Shown here piece after piece: positions 50,221 to 59,569 of a stretch of DNA of 64,000 bases. This DNA is from Streptomyces sp. SID13031 (GTDB taxonomy: Bacteria; Actinomycetota; Actinomycetes; Propionibacteriales; Kribbellaceae), in the NCBI RefSeq assembly GCF_010548305.1, contig NZ_JAAGLV010000001.1, positions 124,001 to 188,000 of the forward strand, read 5' to 3'. A program made the translations under genes and the position numbers. A model generated the notes under the pieces. It did not search any database. It saw nothing but the letters and a program-made list of their open reading frames with translations, and was not told the DNA's origin. The number at the start of each line of letters is the position of its first letter. Position 1 is the stretch's first letter.

Positions 50221-51219
50221 TCAGAAACGGCGGTGGGCTTGGAAGAACTGCCAGATCAAGGTGGAGGCCTCGATCTCCTTGGTTGCTCCGGAGTCGGCGG
50301 CACTGCCGGGCCAGCTATGGGTGCCACCGGCAACCTTGTAGAGAACAACCTGAGCGCCACCGGCACACCCGGTGTACGTCAGACGGTTCACATGAGGCGA
50401 GACCGCAACGACGGCCGGGCCGGTCGTGCAGCGGTCGAGCTGCGCCCAGGACTGGACCGCGAGGGGTGTGGAGTAGCCCCAGCGCAGGTCAGTGGCGCGG
50501 CCCTGGTACGGATTCGTGGTGTCGGCGTCGCCATGGAAGGTGATGACGGGCACTGGCCGATTCGGCGCGCAGGTCTGTACCTCCGCGAACATCGGGTCGG
50601 TGGGGGAGGGCCGGCCGGCGCGGAGTCCGGCGCTGGCGGCGAGGGCGGCGACCTTGTCCGGGCGGGCACACGCGTAGGCCGATGCCATCCGGGCGCCACC
50701 CGAGTGGCCGGCGACGTACACCCTCGAAGAGTCTCCGCAGACGAGTCGCGTTACGTCATCGAGAACCTTGGTCAGGAAGGCGATGTCGTCGCGCGCGTCC
50801 GGCGGCGGGTAGCTGCCCGCGGTGGTGGGGACGCCGGGCACGTTCCAGAACCAGATCTGGTTCGGGTTCGGCGTGGCGGCCGGGATGTTGCCGTTGGGTT
50901 CGACGGTGACGAAGCCCTCGCGGTCTCCGACGGGTTCGAGACCCGAGTACGCCGCCTGCTGGTCGGCGTTCCCGTTGCTGAAGTGCAGATTCAGCACGAT
51001 CGGCACTCTGGCCAGCGCATCGACCGGGATGTGAACCCGGACGGGATAGGCAGCTGAGCCGAAGCCGACCTGGATCGTCTGGGTGCCGGACGGCAGCGCT
51101 CGCACACAGCGGCCGGGACCACGTTCACCATCGCTGGGGCCGGAGCCGGCGACGGCGGGTGAGGCCGTGAGCGGCAGGAACAGGGCCAGGAGCGCGATGG
51201 GGACGGCGCGAATACTCAT
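50221..51219 (-). CDS. secreted polyhydroxybutyrate depolymerase / feruloyl esterase-like hydrolase
   Basis: A 332-residue exported alpha/beta-hydrolase of the LpqC/CE1 group. Signal peptide MSIRAVPIALLALFLPLTAS. Core motifs: VLNLHFSNGNADQ, the nucleophile AGHSGGARMASAYAC (about 169-183), the Asp in FHGDADTTNPYQG and the His in GGTHSWPG. It probably cuts ester bonds in plant or microbial polymers. GAGGAG precedes the ATG. A 22-bp TetR-like palindrome lies 37-58 bases upstream. It forms a likely operon with GH30 downstream. Confidence 0.88.
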   Translation of the reverse strand: MSIRAVPIALLALFLPLTASPAVAGSGPSDGERGPGRCVRALPSGTQTIQVGFGSAAYPVRVHIPVDALARVPIVLNLHFSNGNADQQAAYSGLEPVGDREGFVTVEPNGNIPAATPNPNQIWFWNVPGVPTTAGSYPPPDARDDIAFLTKVLDDVTRLVCGDSSRVYVAGHSGGARMASAYACARPDKVAALAASAGLRAGRPSPTDPMFAEVQTCAPNRPVPVITFHGDADTTNPYQGRATDLRWGYSTPLAVQSWAQLDRCTTGPAVVAVSPHVNRLTYTGCAGGAQVVLYKVAGGTHSWPGSAADSGATKEIEASTLIWQFFQAHRRF

Positions 51220-51255
51220 GAGGACTCCTCGGCAGGGGCGGAACCGGGATCATTT

Positions 51256-51277
51256 ACCTACTGAATGGTCGGTAGGT
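51256..51277. promoter_or_regulatory. TetR-like operator upstream of the esterase-GH30 genes
   Basis: Arms ACCTAC and GTAGGT around a 10-base centre form a 22-bp palindrome in the 99-bp gap between the TetR gene and the esterase gene it precedes on the same strand. It is placed where it would block the esterase promoter. Confidence 0.55.
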
Positions 51278-51318
51278 TTTACGCTGCCGTCAAGAGCTCG
51301 TAACGTCTGTGGGGTAAT

Positions 51319-51903
51319 TCAGTCCGCGGTCAGGACCGTGATCAGCTTGCGGACCAGGCCGCCCATGTCGACCGAGTCAGGGTTGTAGAGCCACTGGATC
51401 TGCAGCCCGTCCATCACTGCGATGATCAGCGTCGCGATCTCCTGCGGATCCTTCTCGCCGGAGACCTCCCCGGCCGCCTGGGCGAGCCGGATCTCGTTGG
51501 CGATCATCGACCGCAGCCCGTCGTACCGGGACCGGAAGTAGTCCTGCGCCGGGTGATCGTCCGTCACCCCGTCGGCCGACAGTACGACGTACAGCTGGGT
51601 CAGGCCGCGTCGCTCGCTGTTGCGTTCGGCGGTGACCGCGAGGTGATCGAGAAACGCCGTACCGTGCGGGCGCTCGGGGTCGTTGACCTCGGCGATCTCC
51701 GACGCGTCGCGATGCGCCAGCAGTTCGGTCAGCAGCTGATCCTTGCTCCCGAAGTGATGCAACAACCCCGCCGGCGTGATCCCGGCCGCCGCCGCGACCT
51801 CCTGCAGCGACGCCTTGTGAAAGCCCTTGGTCGCGAACATCGCCGACGCCGCCGCCAGGATCTCCCGCCGCCGCGACGCACTACGCTCCGCGTTGGTCGC
51901 CAT
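51319..51903 (-). CDS. TetR-family transcriptional regulator
   Basis: A 194-residue repressor with the N-terminal TetR HTH (REILAAASAMFATKGFHKAS, LQEVAAAAGITPAGLLHHFG) and a ligand domain (about 60-194) of the TetR_C type. It lies just upstream of the esterase and GH30 genes on the same strand. It probably binds the ACCTAC ... GTAGGT palindrome downstream of its own stop. The inducer is unknown. Confidence 0.9.
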   Translation of the reverse strand: MATNAERSASRRREILAAASAMFATKGFHKASLQEVAAAAGITPAGLLHHFGSKDQLLTELLAHRDASEIAEVNDPERPHGTAFLDHLAVTAERNSERRGLTQLYVVLSADGVTDDHPAQDYFRSRYDGLRSMIANEIRLAQAAGEVSGEKDPQEIATLIIAVMDGLQIQWLYNPDSVDMGGLVRKLITVLTAD

Positions 51904-52108
51904 GGCCGCTCATCCTACGGGAGCGGTCCGTTTCGGCCGACCTTCCGGGCACTGTCGCCGGACGTTGTGGCGGCCCTGCGAGCCCCTGGCCGTGTCGATC
52001 GGGTAGACGAGTCGGTGCGGGTGGGCAGACCCGGCTGAGAGCACTCCCCAAGGCCCCTCCATCGCCCACACCCTGATGGTTCAGGAAGCAATCGGCCAGG
52101 AGGGGTTC

Positions 52109-54763
52109 ATGTCTGATAGCGGAAGACGAGCTGTGAAACGGGGAAGATCCGCGGGATGGTTGGCGATCGCCGCGGCCGCCGGGTTGTCGATGGCGGCGGT
52201 CGTCGTACCGGCGGGCGCGAGCTCGTCCGGTGGAGGTACGCCCAGCGACCCGGTGGCAACCGGAACACAGGCTGAGTTGAAGAAAGCAGAGCTGACCAGG
52301 GCGACGCAGACCACTGCGCAGCTCCGGTTGACTCCCGGTGAGAAGTTAGTGCTGCGCAGCATCACCGCAGACCCGGACGGTACCGAATTCGTTCGGTACG
52401 ACCGGACGTTCCGCGGGCTACCGGTCGTCGGTGGCGACCTGATCGTCCGTCGGGCCGAGAGCGGCGCCATCACCGACGTCAGCTACAACGCGACCGGCAA
52501 GGCGGCCGTGAAGTCGATCGAGCCGACACTGTCGCAGGCGGCCGCACTGGCCAAGGGCTCGAAGTCCGCGGACTTCAAGGCCACCAGCAACAAGGGGGCG
52601 CTGGTCGTCTTCGTCACGCCCAGCAAGCCGGTGCTCGCCTACGAGGTCGTCACTTCGGGAATCAAGGCCGACCAGACGCCGTCGGTGCTGCACACCTTCG
52701 TCGACGCCACCTCCGGTGCCGTCCTCGGCCAGGACGACGAGATCAAGACCGGCACCGGAAACTCGATGTACAGCGGCACCGTGGGCATCGGTACCTCGGG
52801 GGGCTCCGGCAACTTCTCGATGAGCGACCCGGCCCGTGGTGGGAACTACACCACGGACCTCAACAGCGCGACGTCTGGTACCGGAACCACCTATACAGAC
52901 CCGGATGACACCTGGGGCAGCGGCACCACCGCGAACCGCCAAACTGCGGGCGTCGACGCGCACTACGGGGCGCAGCTGACCTGGGACTACTACAAGTACG
53001 TCCACGGCCGGAACGGCATCTTCAATGATGGCAGGGGTGCGCGCTCGCGGACGCACTACGGCAACGCGTACGTGAACGCGTTCTGGGACGGCATCCAGAT
53101 GACGTACGGCGACGGCTCGGGCAGCGCCCGTCCGCTGACCTCCATCGATGTGGCCGGCCACGAGATGACGCACGGTGTCACGGAGGCGACCGCGAACCTG
53201 AACTACTTCGGCGATGCGGGCGGTCTGAACGAGGCCACCTCGGACATCTTCGGCACCGCGGTCGAGTTCTCCGCGAACAACGCGTCCGACCCGGGTGACT
53301 ACCTGATCGGCGAGAAGATCAACATCAACGGCAACGGCACGCCGCTGCGCTACATGGACAAGCCGTCGAAGGACGGGCGGAGCGTGGACTGCTGGTCGAC
53401 CAGCACCGGTGGGCTCGACCCGCACTACTCGTCCGGCCCGCTGAACCACTGGTTCTACCTGGCCTCCGAGGGCACCGGCAGCAAGGTCATCGGTGGCGTG
53501 ACCCACAGCAGCACTTCCTGCAACGGCACCACCATCGCGGGTCTCGGTCGTGACGTCGTGGCCAAGATCTGGTACCGGGCCTTGACCATCGGCCTGCATT
53601 CCGCCAGCACGTATGCCGACGCGCGGGTGGCCGCGATCGCGGCGGCCAAGTACTACTACGGTGGTGGTTCCGCTCAGTGCCGCGGCATTGCGGCGGCCTT
53701 CGACGCGATCAACGTCGCTGGTGCCGACAGCTGCAGCGATTGGGCCTATTGGGCCGCCGGGACGAACGTCAAACCCGTCAGCGGTGACTTCGACGCCGAT
53801 GGGAAGGCGGATCTGGCCCTCACCGGCGGTACCAACTGGAACACCCAGCCAGTTGCCTTCAGCAAGGGCAACGGTGACTACACCGTCTCCAACCGGCCGA
53901 TCGCCGGTGGCTGGCCGGCGTGGGCCGCGGACCCGGCGGTTTCGACTGTCAGCGGCGACTTCAACAAGGATGGGAAGGCGGATCTTGCCCTGAGTGGTGG
54001 TCCTGGCTGGGCCACTCAGCCGGTGGCTTTCGGTAAGGGCGATGGCACCTTCACCGTCTCCAATCAGCCGATCCCCGGTGACTGGGCACGCTGGGCGGAG
54101 GATCCCACCGTCGAGACCGTTGCCGGCGACTTCAACAAGGATGGGTTTGCGGATCTGGCCTTGAGTGGTAGTCCTGGCTGGACTACGCAGCCGGTGGCTT
54201 TCGGTAAGGGTGATGGCACCTTCACGGTGTCCAACCTGCCGCTGCCGGGTGACTGGCCGGCGTGGGCCGCGGATCCGGCGGTTTCGACTGTCAGCGGCGA
54301 CTTCAACAAGGATGGGTTTGCGGATCTGGCCTTGAGTGGTAGTCCTGGCTGGACTACGCAGCCGGTGGCTTTCGGTAAGGGTGATGGCACCTTCACCGTC
54401 TCCAACCTGCCGCTGCCGGGTGACTGGCCGGCGTGGGCCGCGGATCCGGCGGTTTCAACAGTCAGCGGCGACTTCAATGCGGATGGGTATGCGGATCTTG
54501 CCCTGAGTGGTGGTCCTGGCTGGGCCAGTCAGCCGGTCGCCTTCGGCAAGGGTGATGGCACCTTCACCGTCTCCAACCTGCCGATCCCAGGAGACTGGCC
54601 GAGCTGGGCGCAGCACCCCGATGTCGAAACCGTTCCGGGCGACTACAACGGCGACCGCAAGTCCGACCTCGCCCTCCTCGGCGGGCCGGATTGGGGAAGC
54701 CAACCGGTCGCGTCCTCCACCGGTAGCGGCTCGTTCACCATCACCAACCACCAGATCAGCTAG
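52109..54763 (+). CDS. secreted M4-family metalloprotease with C-terminal calcium-type repeats
   Basis: An 884-residue exported thermolysin-like protease. A signal peptide (GWLAIAAAAGLSMAAVVVPAG) is followed by an FTP/PepSY-type propeptide (LRLTPGEKLVLRSITADPDG ... LIVRRAESGAITDVSYNATG). The catalytic domain has the zinc helix VAGHEMTHGVTEATA, the third ligand Glu in GGLNEATSDIFG and the HYSSGPLNHWFYLA segment. From about residue 555 six 57-residue repeats follow, each with GDFNKDGxADLAL, a Dx[DN]xDG calcium-loop-like motif, and SNxPxPGDW. AGGAGGG precedes ATG 52109. The repeats may bind the cell surface or a polymer. Confidence 0.92.
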   Translation: MSDSGRRAVKRGRSAGWLAIAAAAGLSMAAVVVPAGASSSGGGTPSDPVATGTQAELKKAELTRATQTTAQLRLTPGEKLVLRSITADPDGTEFVRYDRTFRGLPVVGGDLIVRRAESGAITDVSYNATGKAAVKSIEPTLSQAAALAKGSKSADFKATSNKGALVVFVTPSKPVLAYEVVTSGIKADQTPSVLHTFVDATSGAVLGQDDEIKTGTGNSMYSGTVGIGTSGGSGNFSMSDPARGGNYTTDLNSATSGTGTTYTDPDDTWGSGTTANRQTAGVDAHYGAQLTWDYYKYVHGRNGIFNDGRGARSRTHYGNAYVNAFWDGIQMTYGDGSGSARPLTSIDVAGHEMTHGVTEATANLNYFGDAGGLNEATSDIFGTAVEFSANNASDPGDYLIGEKININGNGTPLRYMDKPSKDGRSVDCWSTSTGGLDPHYSSGPLNHWFYLASEGTGSKVIGGVTHSSTSCNGTTIAGLGRDVVAKIWYRALTIGLHSASTYADARVAAIAAAKYYYGGGSAQCRGIAAAFDAINVAGADSCSDWAYWAAGTNVKPVSGDFDADGKADLALTGGTNWNTQPVAFSKGNGDYTVSNRPIAGGWPAWAADPAVSTVSGDFNKDGKADLALSGGPGWATQPVAFGKGDGTFTVSNQPIPGDWARWAEDPTVETVAGDFNKDGFADLALSGSPGWTTQPVAFGKGDGTFTVSNLPLPGDWPAWAADPAVSTVSGDFNKDGFADLALSGSPGWTTQPVAFGKGDGTFTVSNLPLPGDWPAWAADPAVSTVSGDFNADGYADLALSGGPGWASQPVAFGKGDGTFTVSNLPIPGDWPSWAQHPDVETVPGDYNGDRKSDLALLGGPDWGSQPVASSTGSGSFTITNHQIS
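53780..54760 (+). repeat. six tandem 171-bp coding repeats
   Basis: Units begin at 53780, 53951, 54122, 54293, 54464 and 54635; the last is partial (about 126 bp). Units 3 and 4 differ at only about seven of 171 bases, which points to recent duplication. Each unit codes 57 residues, so gain or loss of copies keeps the frame. Confidence 0.9.
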
Positions 54764-54796
54764 CCGCAGCGCGCGTCGGCGCGCAGGCAACGACAA

Positions 54797-54831
54797 CGAA
54801 CCCCAGGTCGCTACCACCGGCCTGGGGTTCG
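54797..54831. terminator. bidirectional terminator between convergent genes
   Basis: An 11-bp perfect stem (CGAACCCCAGG and CCTGGGGTTCG) with a 13-base loop lies in the 81-bp gap between the convergent protease and lipoprotein genes, so it can serve both. Confidence 0.65.
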
Positions 54832-54844
54832 GTCGCCCTCAACT

Positions 54845-55507
54845 CTAGGGGAGCCATAGGACGATTCCGGTCAGGCCGGTGAGGACGCTGGCTACGCCGG
54901 CCCTGATGGCGGCCGCGGCGCGTGAAGGGGTGAAGGTGGCGGGGTCGTAGCTGGAGGATGCGCCCAGGCCTTCGCCGCGGAAGGAGGCGCCGGTCCAGTC
55001 TGCTGCGGTGACGTTGCCGGTCGGCTCGGCCAGTTCGGCGCCGACGACCAGGAACTGCTGGTCGAGGTGGTTGGGGGTGACCATCGCCAGTGGGTCGACG
55101 AGGTTGTTGCCGGCGGCGACGATGAGGTCCGGGTGCAGATCCATCGCTTCGCCGATCCGGGCGATGTAGTCGTCGGACGCGCTCGCCTGCACGGTCTTGA
55201 GGCTGACGTGCTTCTGCTTCGCCCAGTCCTGTACTGCGGTCACCAGCGTCTTCGTCTGCGCGTCGTCACCAGCCGTGAGCAGCACGACCCGATAACCCTT
55301 GGACGGATGGACGTCGTCCCACGAACCCGGCCGAGGTGTGATCGTTGCCTCCGGCGACGGTTTCGCACTGGGAACGAAGCCGGCACCGAGTGCGCCGACC
55401 GGGGTCGGCCCGGCGGCGCGCGGTTGAGACCAGTCGTCGGCGGAGGTACAGCCGCAGGCCAGTACGGCGATCGCGGCCGCGGTACCGGCGGCTTGGAACA
55501 GGCGCAC
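54845..55507 (-). CDS. lipoprotein with binding-protein-like core
   Basis: A 220-residue lipoprotein. The signal peptide ends at VLACGC (Cys about 18 or 20). The core (RVVLLTAGDDAQTKTLVTAV, DWAKQKHVSLKTVQAS, LHPDLIVAAGNNLVDPL) has the alternating strand-helix pattern of a basic-membrane-protein or substrate-binding fold, but is short for one. The ligand is unknown. GTG 55507 follows GAAGGA. Divergent from the HupE-like gene. Confidence 0.65.
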   Translation of the reverse strand: MRLFQAAGTAAAIAVLACGCTSADDWSQPRAAGPTPVGALGAGFVPSAKPSPEATITPRPGSWDDVHPSKGYRVVLLTAGDDAQTKTLVTAVQDWAKQKHVSLKTVQASASDDYIARIGEAMDLHPDLIVAAGNNLVDPLAMVTPNHLDQQFLVVGAELAEPTGNVTAADWTGASFRGEGLGASSSYDPATFTPSRAAAAIRAGVASVLTGLTGIVLWLP

Positions 55508-55634
55508 GAAATCGTCCTTCGTCAGCAGGGGGATCAGCTCTTTTTACCTCATGGTTCGCCGATACTTCTGCTGGTCGGCACTTGTTCGCCCGCGGGCAGC
55601 CGATCGTTCACCCATCGGGAGCAGCGTGCGCTCC

Positions 55635-56834
55635 ATGTCACGCATTGCTCGAGCCCTCGCGTTGGCCGCGGCCGCCGTGGTCGTAGTACTGGGGACCGCC
55701 CCGGCGGAAGCGCACGGTTTCAGTTCGACCGTGTACGCCGACCTCAGCTCGCCCGCCAAGGAGCACGTTCGCGCCCAGCTCGGACTGGAGTACGACCTGC
55801 TCGTCGTCTCCGCCGCCGATGCCGAGAAGGATGACCCGCTGTTCAAGGACGGCACCGCGGCGTTCAACTCCGGCGACTCGGCCCAGCAGGCCGCAGCACT
55901 GACGAAGCACGCCGACTCGGTCGTCCGCTACGCGACCGAACGCTTCACCGTCACGGCCAGTGGCCAGGCCTGTACTGCGACGCGCGACGGCGACTTCGCC
56001 ATGGAGGAACGCGAAGGTGTCCCGTACGTCGTACTGGTGCTCGACTACCGATGCGCGCAGGCCGCCGCACATGAGATCCGTAGTGGGCTGTTCCCGGATG
56101 CCGAGGGGTACGTCAAGGGCACCAAGACCATCGTCACGTACCACCTCGACCTGAAGAAGGGCAGCAGTGCCCTCGACGACCAGCATCCGGTGTTGTCGAC
56201 CCAACAGTCCACAGGGCAACGGTTCTGGGAGTTCTTCCGGCTCGGCGCCGAGCACCTGCTGACCGGGCTCGACCACATCCTGTTCCTGCTGGCGCTGATT
56301 GCCGGATCCCGCCGGCTGCGCGAGATCGTGCTCGCGGCGACGACCTTCACGCTCGCCCATTCGGTGACCTTCGTACTGGCCGCGCTCGGTCTGGTGCACG
56401 TGACCGCCTCGTTCGTCGAGCCCGTCATCGCCTTGTCGATCGCGGTCGTCGCGGGTTGGCATCTGTGGCGGCTCTGGCGCCGGGGGAGGATGGCCACCGA
56501 CATCGAGACGGACAGCCGCAGCCACCTCAGTCTGGACCGTGCGGGCTGGACCCGGCTGGCGGTGGTGTTCTGCTTCGGTCTCGTGCACGGGCTCGGTTTC
56601 GCGGGGGCGCTGGGCATCGACGAGGCGTGGTCGTGGCAGCTGCTGTGGTCGTTGCTCGTCTTCAACATCGGCATCGAGGTCGTCCAGTTGTCGCTCATCG
56701 CGCTGACCTTCCCGCTGCTCGCCCTGCTCCGCCATCGCGCACCGGTCGCCGCGCTCTGGACCACCGGTGCGATCGCCGCGGGGGTCTCGGCGGCGGGCCT
56801 GTTCTGGTTCGTACAGCGCGTGACCGGGATGTGA
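55635..56834 (+). CDS. HupE/UreJ-type membrane protein
   Basis: A 399-residue membrane protein. The signal peptide ends APAEA-HGFSST, with the mature protein starting at His. A soluble outside domain (about 30-215) follows, then about seven membrane segments. The first contains the conserved LGAEHLLTGLDHILFLLALI; later ones include TFTLAHSVTFVLAALGLV and FGLVHGLGFAGAL, whose His residues fit a metal-linked (nickel or copper) role. ATG 55635 is chosen as the signal peptide start; an in-frame ATG at 55551 adds a basic tail. Confidence 0.8.
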   Translation: MSRIARALALAAAAVVVVLGTAPAEAHGFSSTVYADLSSPAKEHVRAQLGLEYDLLVVSAADAEKDDPLFKDGTAAFNSGDSAQQAAALTKHADSVVRYATERFTVTASGQACTATRDGDFAMEEREGVPYVVLVLDYRCAQAAAHEIRSGLFPDAEGYVKGTKTIVTYHLDLKKGSSALDDQHPVLSTQQSTGQRFWEFFRLGAEHLLTGLDHILFLLALIAGSRRLREIVLAATTFTLAHSVTFVLAALGLVHVTASFVEPVIALSIAVVAGWHLWRLWRRGRMATDIETDSRSHLSLDRAGWTRLAVVFCFGLVHGLGFAGALGIDEAWSWQLLWSLLVFNIGIEVVQLSLIALTFPLLALLRHRAPVAALWTTGAIAAGVSAAGLFWFVQRVTGM

Positions 56835-56956
56835 CGCGCCCTCGACTGTTGCGTGGCGTGCAGCGGAGTGGTGAACCGTTGTTCACCTCGATTCCACCGA
56901 CCAGGAAGACGCTCAGAGGCGCACTTTCATCACCCCTGTCAACGGATGGACACTCG

Positions 56957-58534
56957 ATGAAGCTCATCAACTGGGCACACGTGGCCGGCGGTGCACGCCG
57001 ACGCGTGGCCGCGGGCGCAGCAGTGGCAGTCATTGGCGCCTCGACGGCGTTCGGTGGCGGTCTGGGCGTGGCACATGCCGCCGACGCCCCGGCACCCACC
57101 GGAATCATCCTCGGAGTCGGCGCCTCCGAGACCCAACGCGTCGTCAGCTGGTACGCCGGCACCGACGCGGCGCAGGTCGTCCAGCTCGCCGAGACGAAGG
57201 ACATCGTCAAGGGCAGGTTCCCGGCGAACGCGACCAGCTTCCCGGCCACCGTCACGGCCAACACCGTGAGCGGCGGCTTCAACGGGCACGCGACCCTCGA
57301 CGGGCTGCGCAAGAACACGTCGTACTCGTACCACGTCGGCTCCGGCGCCACCTGGTCGCCGACGTACGGCTTCAAGACGCACGAGTTCAGCGGCGACTAC
57401 AGCTTCCTGTTCTTCGGGGACCCGCAGATCGGCTCGTCCGGTGACGTCGCCAAGGACGGCGCCGGCTGGGCGGACACGCTGAACGTCGCCCTGACCGCCA
57501 ACCCGAGCGCCGAGCTCCTGGTCTCCGGTGGCGACCAGGTCGAGACCGCCAACAACGAGCCGCAGTGGAACGCCTTCCTGGGTTCCGACAAGCTGCGGCA
57601 GTACCCGTGGGCCGCGACGATCGGCAACCACGACGTCGGCGGCAAGGCCTACGAGCAGCACTTCTGGACTCCGAACACCGACCGTTCGGCGCCGTTCTAC
57701 CGCGGTGACGCCAAGTCCGAGTCGGGTGGCGACTACTGGTACAAGTACAAGGACGTGCTGTTCATCGACCTGAACAGCAACGCCTACGCCAACAACGCCG
57801 ACGCCGCGCACATCGCCTATGTCACCAAGGTCATCCAGGACCAGGGTGCGAACGCGAAGTACACGGTGCTCGTCTACCACCACTCGATCTACTCGCCGGC
57901 CGACCACGCCAACGACGGCGACAACCAGCTCCGCCGGCAGGACTTCCCGACGGCGTTCTCGAACCTCGGCGTCGACCTGGTCCTGCAGGGTCACGACCAC
58001 AGCTACTCGCGCAGCTACGTGATCAAGAACGGCAAGAAGGCCAACCCGGCCGAGCAGCCGGGCGCGACCAAGGTGGAGCAGGGCCCGGGCGGCGTCATCT
58101 ACGTGACGGCCAACTCGGCGTCCGGTTCGAAGTACTACGACCTGACCGCGCCCGACACCAGCAAGGACCCGAACTACGGTCCCGACCCGCTGAACCCGAA
58201 GAACCACTGGGCCAACTCGGTCGAGAACCAGGAGCACGTCCGGACGTACGTCAAGGTCGACGTCCGTGACGACAAGCTCACGGTCGAGGAGATCCGCAGC
58301 GGTACCTGTGCCGCTCCGAACGCCGCGGTCGAGCTCGGCCGCGTCCCGTGGTGCGGCCCGAACAGCGGCGCCAGCCCGGCCCAGCCGGTCGGCTCCGTGA
58401 TCGACCGAGTCCGGTACTACCCGTACAACGACCGTGGCGTCCGCGCCGCGGCAGCCGACGGCGTGAACTGGACCGAGAGCAAGACCACGAAGGACAACGG
58501 ACAGGAGAAGGTGACGCTCACTTCGGTGAGCTGA
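56957..58534 (+). CDS. secreted purple acid phosphatase-like metallophosphoesterase
   Basis: A 525-residue exported enzyme. A signal peptide (AAVAVIGASTAFGGGLGVAHA) is followed by a fibronectin-like N-domain (GVGASETQRVVSWYAG ... NTSYSYHVG) as in purple acid phosphatases. The metallophosphatase core shows FLFFGDPQIGSSGD, VSGGDQVETANN, IGNHDVGG, VYHHSIYS and LQGHDHSYSRSY, the full set of metal ligands. It would free phosphate outside the cell. A C-terminal region (about 430-525) is of unclear fold. GGATGG precedes ATG 56957. A strong terminator follows. Confidence 0.9.
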   Translation: MKLINWAHVAGGARRRVAAGAAVAVIGASTAFGGGLGVAHAADAPAPTGIILGVGASETQRVVSWYAGTDAAQVVQLAETKDIVKGRFPANATSFPATVTANTVSGGFNGHATLDGLRKNTSYSYHVGSGATWSPTYGFKTHEFSGDYSFLFFGDPQIGSSGDVAKDGAGWADTLNVALTANPSAELLVSGGDQVETANNEPQWNAFLGSDKLRQYPWAATIGNHDVGGKAYEQHFWTPNTDRSAPFYRGDAKSESGGDYWYKYKDVLFIDLNSNAYANNADAAHIAYVTKVIQDQGANAKYTVLVYHHSIYSPADHANDGDNQLRRQDFPTAFSNLGVDLVLQGHDHSYSRSYVIKNGKKANPAEQPGATKVEQGPGGVIYVTANSASGSKYYDLTAPDTSKDPNYGPDPLNPKNHWANSVENQEHVRTYVKVDVRDDKLTVEEIRSGTCAAPNAAVELGRVPWCGPNSGASPAQPVGSVIDRVRYYPYNDRGVRAAAADGVNWTESKTTKDNGQEKVTLTSVS

Positions 58535-58543
58535 TTCCTGTCG

Positions 58544-58572
58544 GGGGTGGGCGCTCACGGGGCGTCCACCCC
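58544..58572 (+). terminator. 11-bp stem terminator after the phosphatase gene
   Basis: GGGGTGGGCGC pairs with GCGTCCACCCC (one G-U pair) around a 7-base loop, 10 bases after the stop, followed by TTACTCCTCT. Confidence 0.65.
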
Positions 58573-58601
58573 TTACTCCTCTAGCTGCCGAAGGTCATCA
58601 G

Positions 58602-59534
58602 ATGCCTGTACTACGCACGCTCGCCGCCGCGTTCGCCCTGCTCGCGATCGGAGCCGCCCCCGCTGCGGCGGCCGACGATGCGCCCTGGCAGGTGAAGACG
58701 GCCGCGACGAGTTACGGCTCGAACCGGGCGAACTACAGCTACACGACGGCCGGCGGTGGCGAGGTACAGGACGCGTTCGTCGTGGTGAACCGCGGCAAGA
58801 CGCCACTCCAGCTTGCTGTCTATGCCGCCGACGCGTTCACCACGACGAGTGGGCAGCTCGATCTTCTCGGCGCCGACGCGAAATCGGAGGACCTCGGTTC
58901 CTGGGTCCATGCCGGCAGCAACCAAGTGAAGGTCCAGCCAGGTCAGTCCATCCAAGTGCCGTTCAAGATCGCCGTACCAGCGGATGCCAGGCCCGGTGAC
59001 CACCTGGGCGGTGTCATCACCTCGCTGACCCAAAACGATGTGGAGCGCCGGCTCGCCATCCGGATCCGGCTGCGGGTCAGTGGTGTGCTCAAGCCGAGCC
59101 TGGCGGTCGAGAACCTGAAGGTGCAGTACTCAGGCAAAGCCTTCGGCAATGGCGACGCGATCGTCGCCTACGAGATCCACAACACCGGCAACACCATCGC
59201 GGCCGCCCGCCAAGAAGCCTCCGTCTCTGCTCCTTTCGGGAAGCTAAGGACGCAGGCCGGCGCGATCGACGACTCTCCTCAGTTGCTCCCCGGTGAGATG
59301 TGGAAGGTCTCCGTACCGATCCACGGCGTGACGCCTGCCGGGAGACTGACTGCGGCAGTCGACCTGCTCCCGCTGGTCACGGACGCGGCCGGCTCGACCG
59401 CCATCCTCCCCGTCACGCAGACCAGCACTCACACCTGGACGATTCCGTGGACCCTCCTGGTCCTGCTCGTCCTGGTCTCAGCCACCGTCGTCCTCGTCAT
59501 CCGCCGGTTCCGGCCGCGGCGAGTACCTGCCTGA
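58602..59534 (+). CDS. DUF916/WxL-type surface protein
   Basis: A 310-residue protein with a signal peptide (TLAAAFALLAIGAAPAAAA), a DUF916-like beta domain (about 30-140: YSYTTAGGGEVQDAFVVVNR, SIQVPFKIAVPADARPGDHL GGV), a second beta domain and one C-terminal membrane segment (WTLLVLLVLVSATVVLVI) with a basic tail. Such proteins are thought to bind cell-wall polymers and display partners. It is the last of a run of exported proteins. GAAGG precedes the ATG. Confidence 0.82.
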   Translation: MPVLRTLAAAFALLAIGAAPAAAADDAPWQVKTAATSYGSNRANYSYTTAGGGEVQDAFVVVNRGKTPLQLAVYAADAFTTTSGQLDLLGADAKSEDLGSWVHAGSNQVKVQPGQSIQVPFKIAVPADARPGDHLGGVITSLTQNDVERRLAIRIRLRVSGVLKPSLAVENLKVQYSGKAFGNGDAIVAYEIHNTGNTIAAARQEASVSAPFGKLRTQAGAIDDSPQLLPGEMWKVSVPIHGVTPAGRLTAAVDLLPLVTDAAGSTAILPVTQTSTHTWTIPWTLLVLLVLVSATVVLVIRRFRPRRVPA

Positions 59535-59569
59535 GGTCAGGGATCGGCGGTGCTGTAGATCACGGAGAT

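Noticed and set aside
51256..51318. Reading the TetR operator as the site of the GH30 gene alone.
   Set aside because: GH30 lies 24 bases after the esterase gene with no promoter visible between them, so the site more likely serves both.
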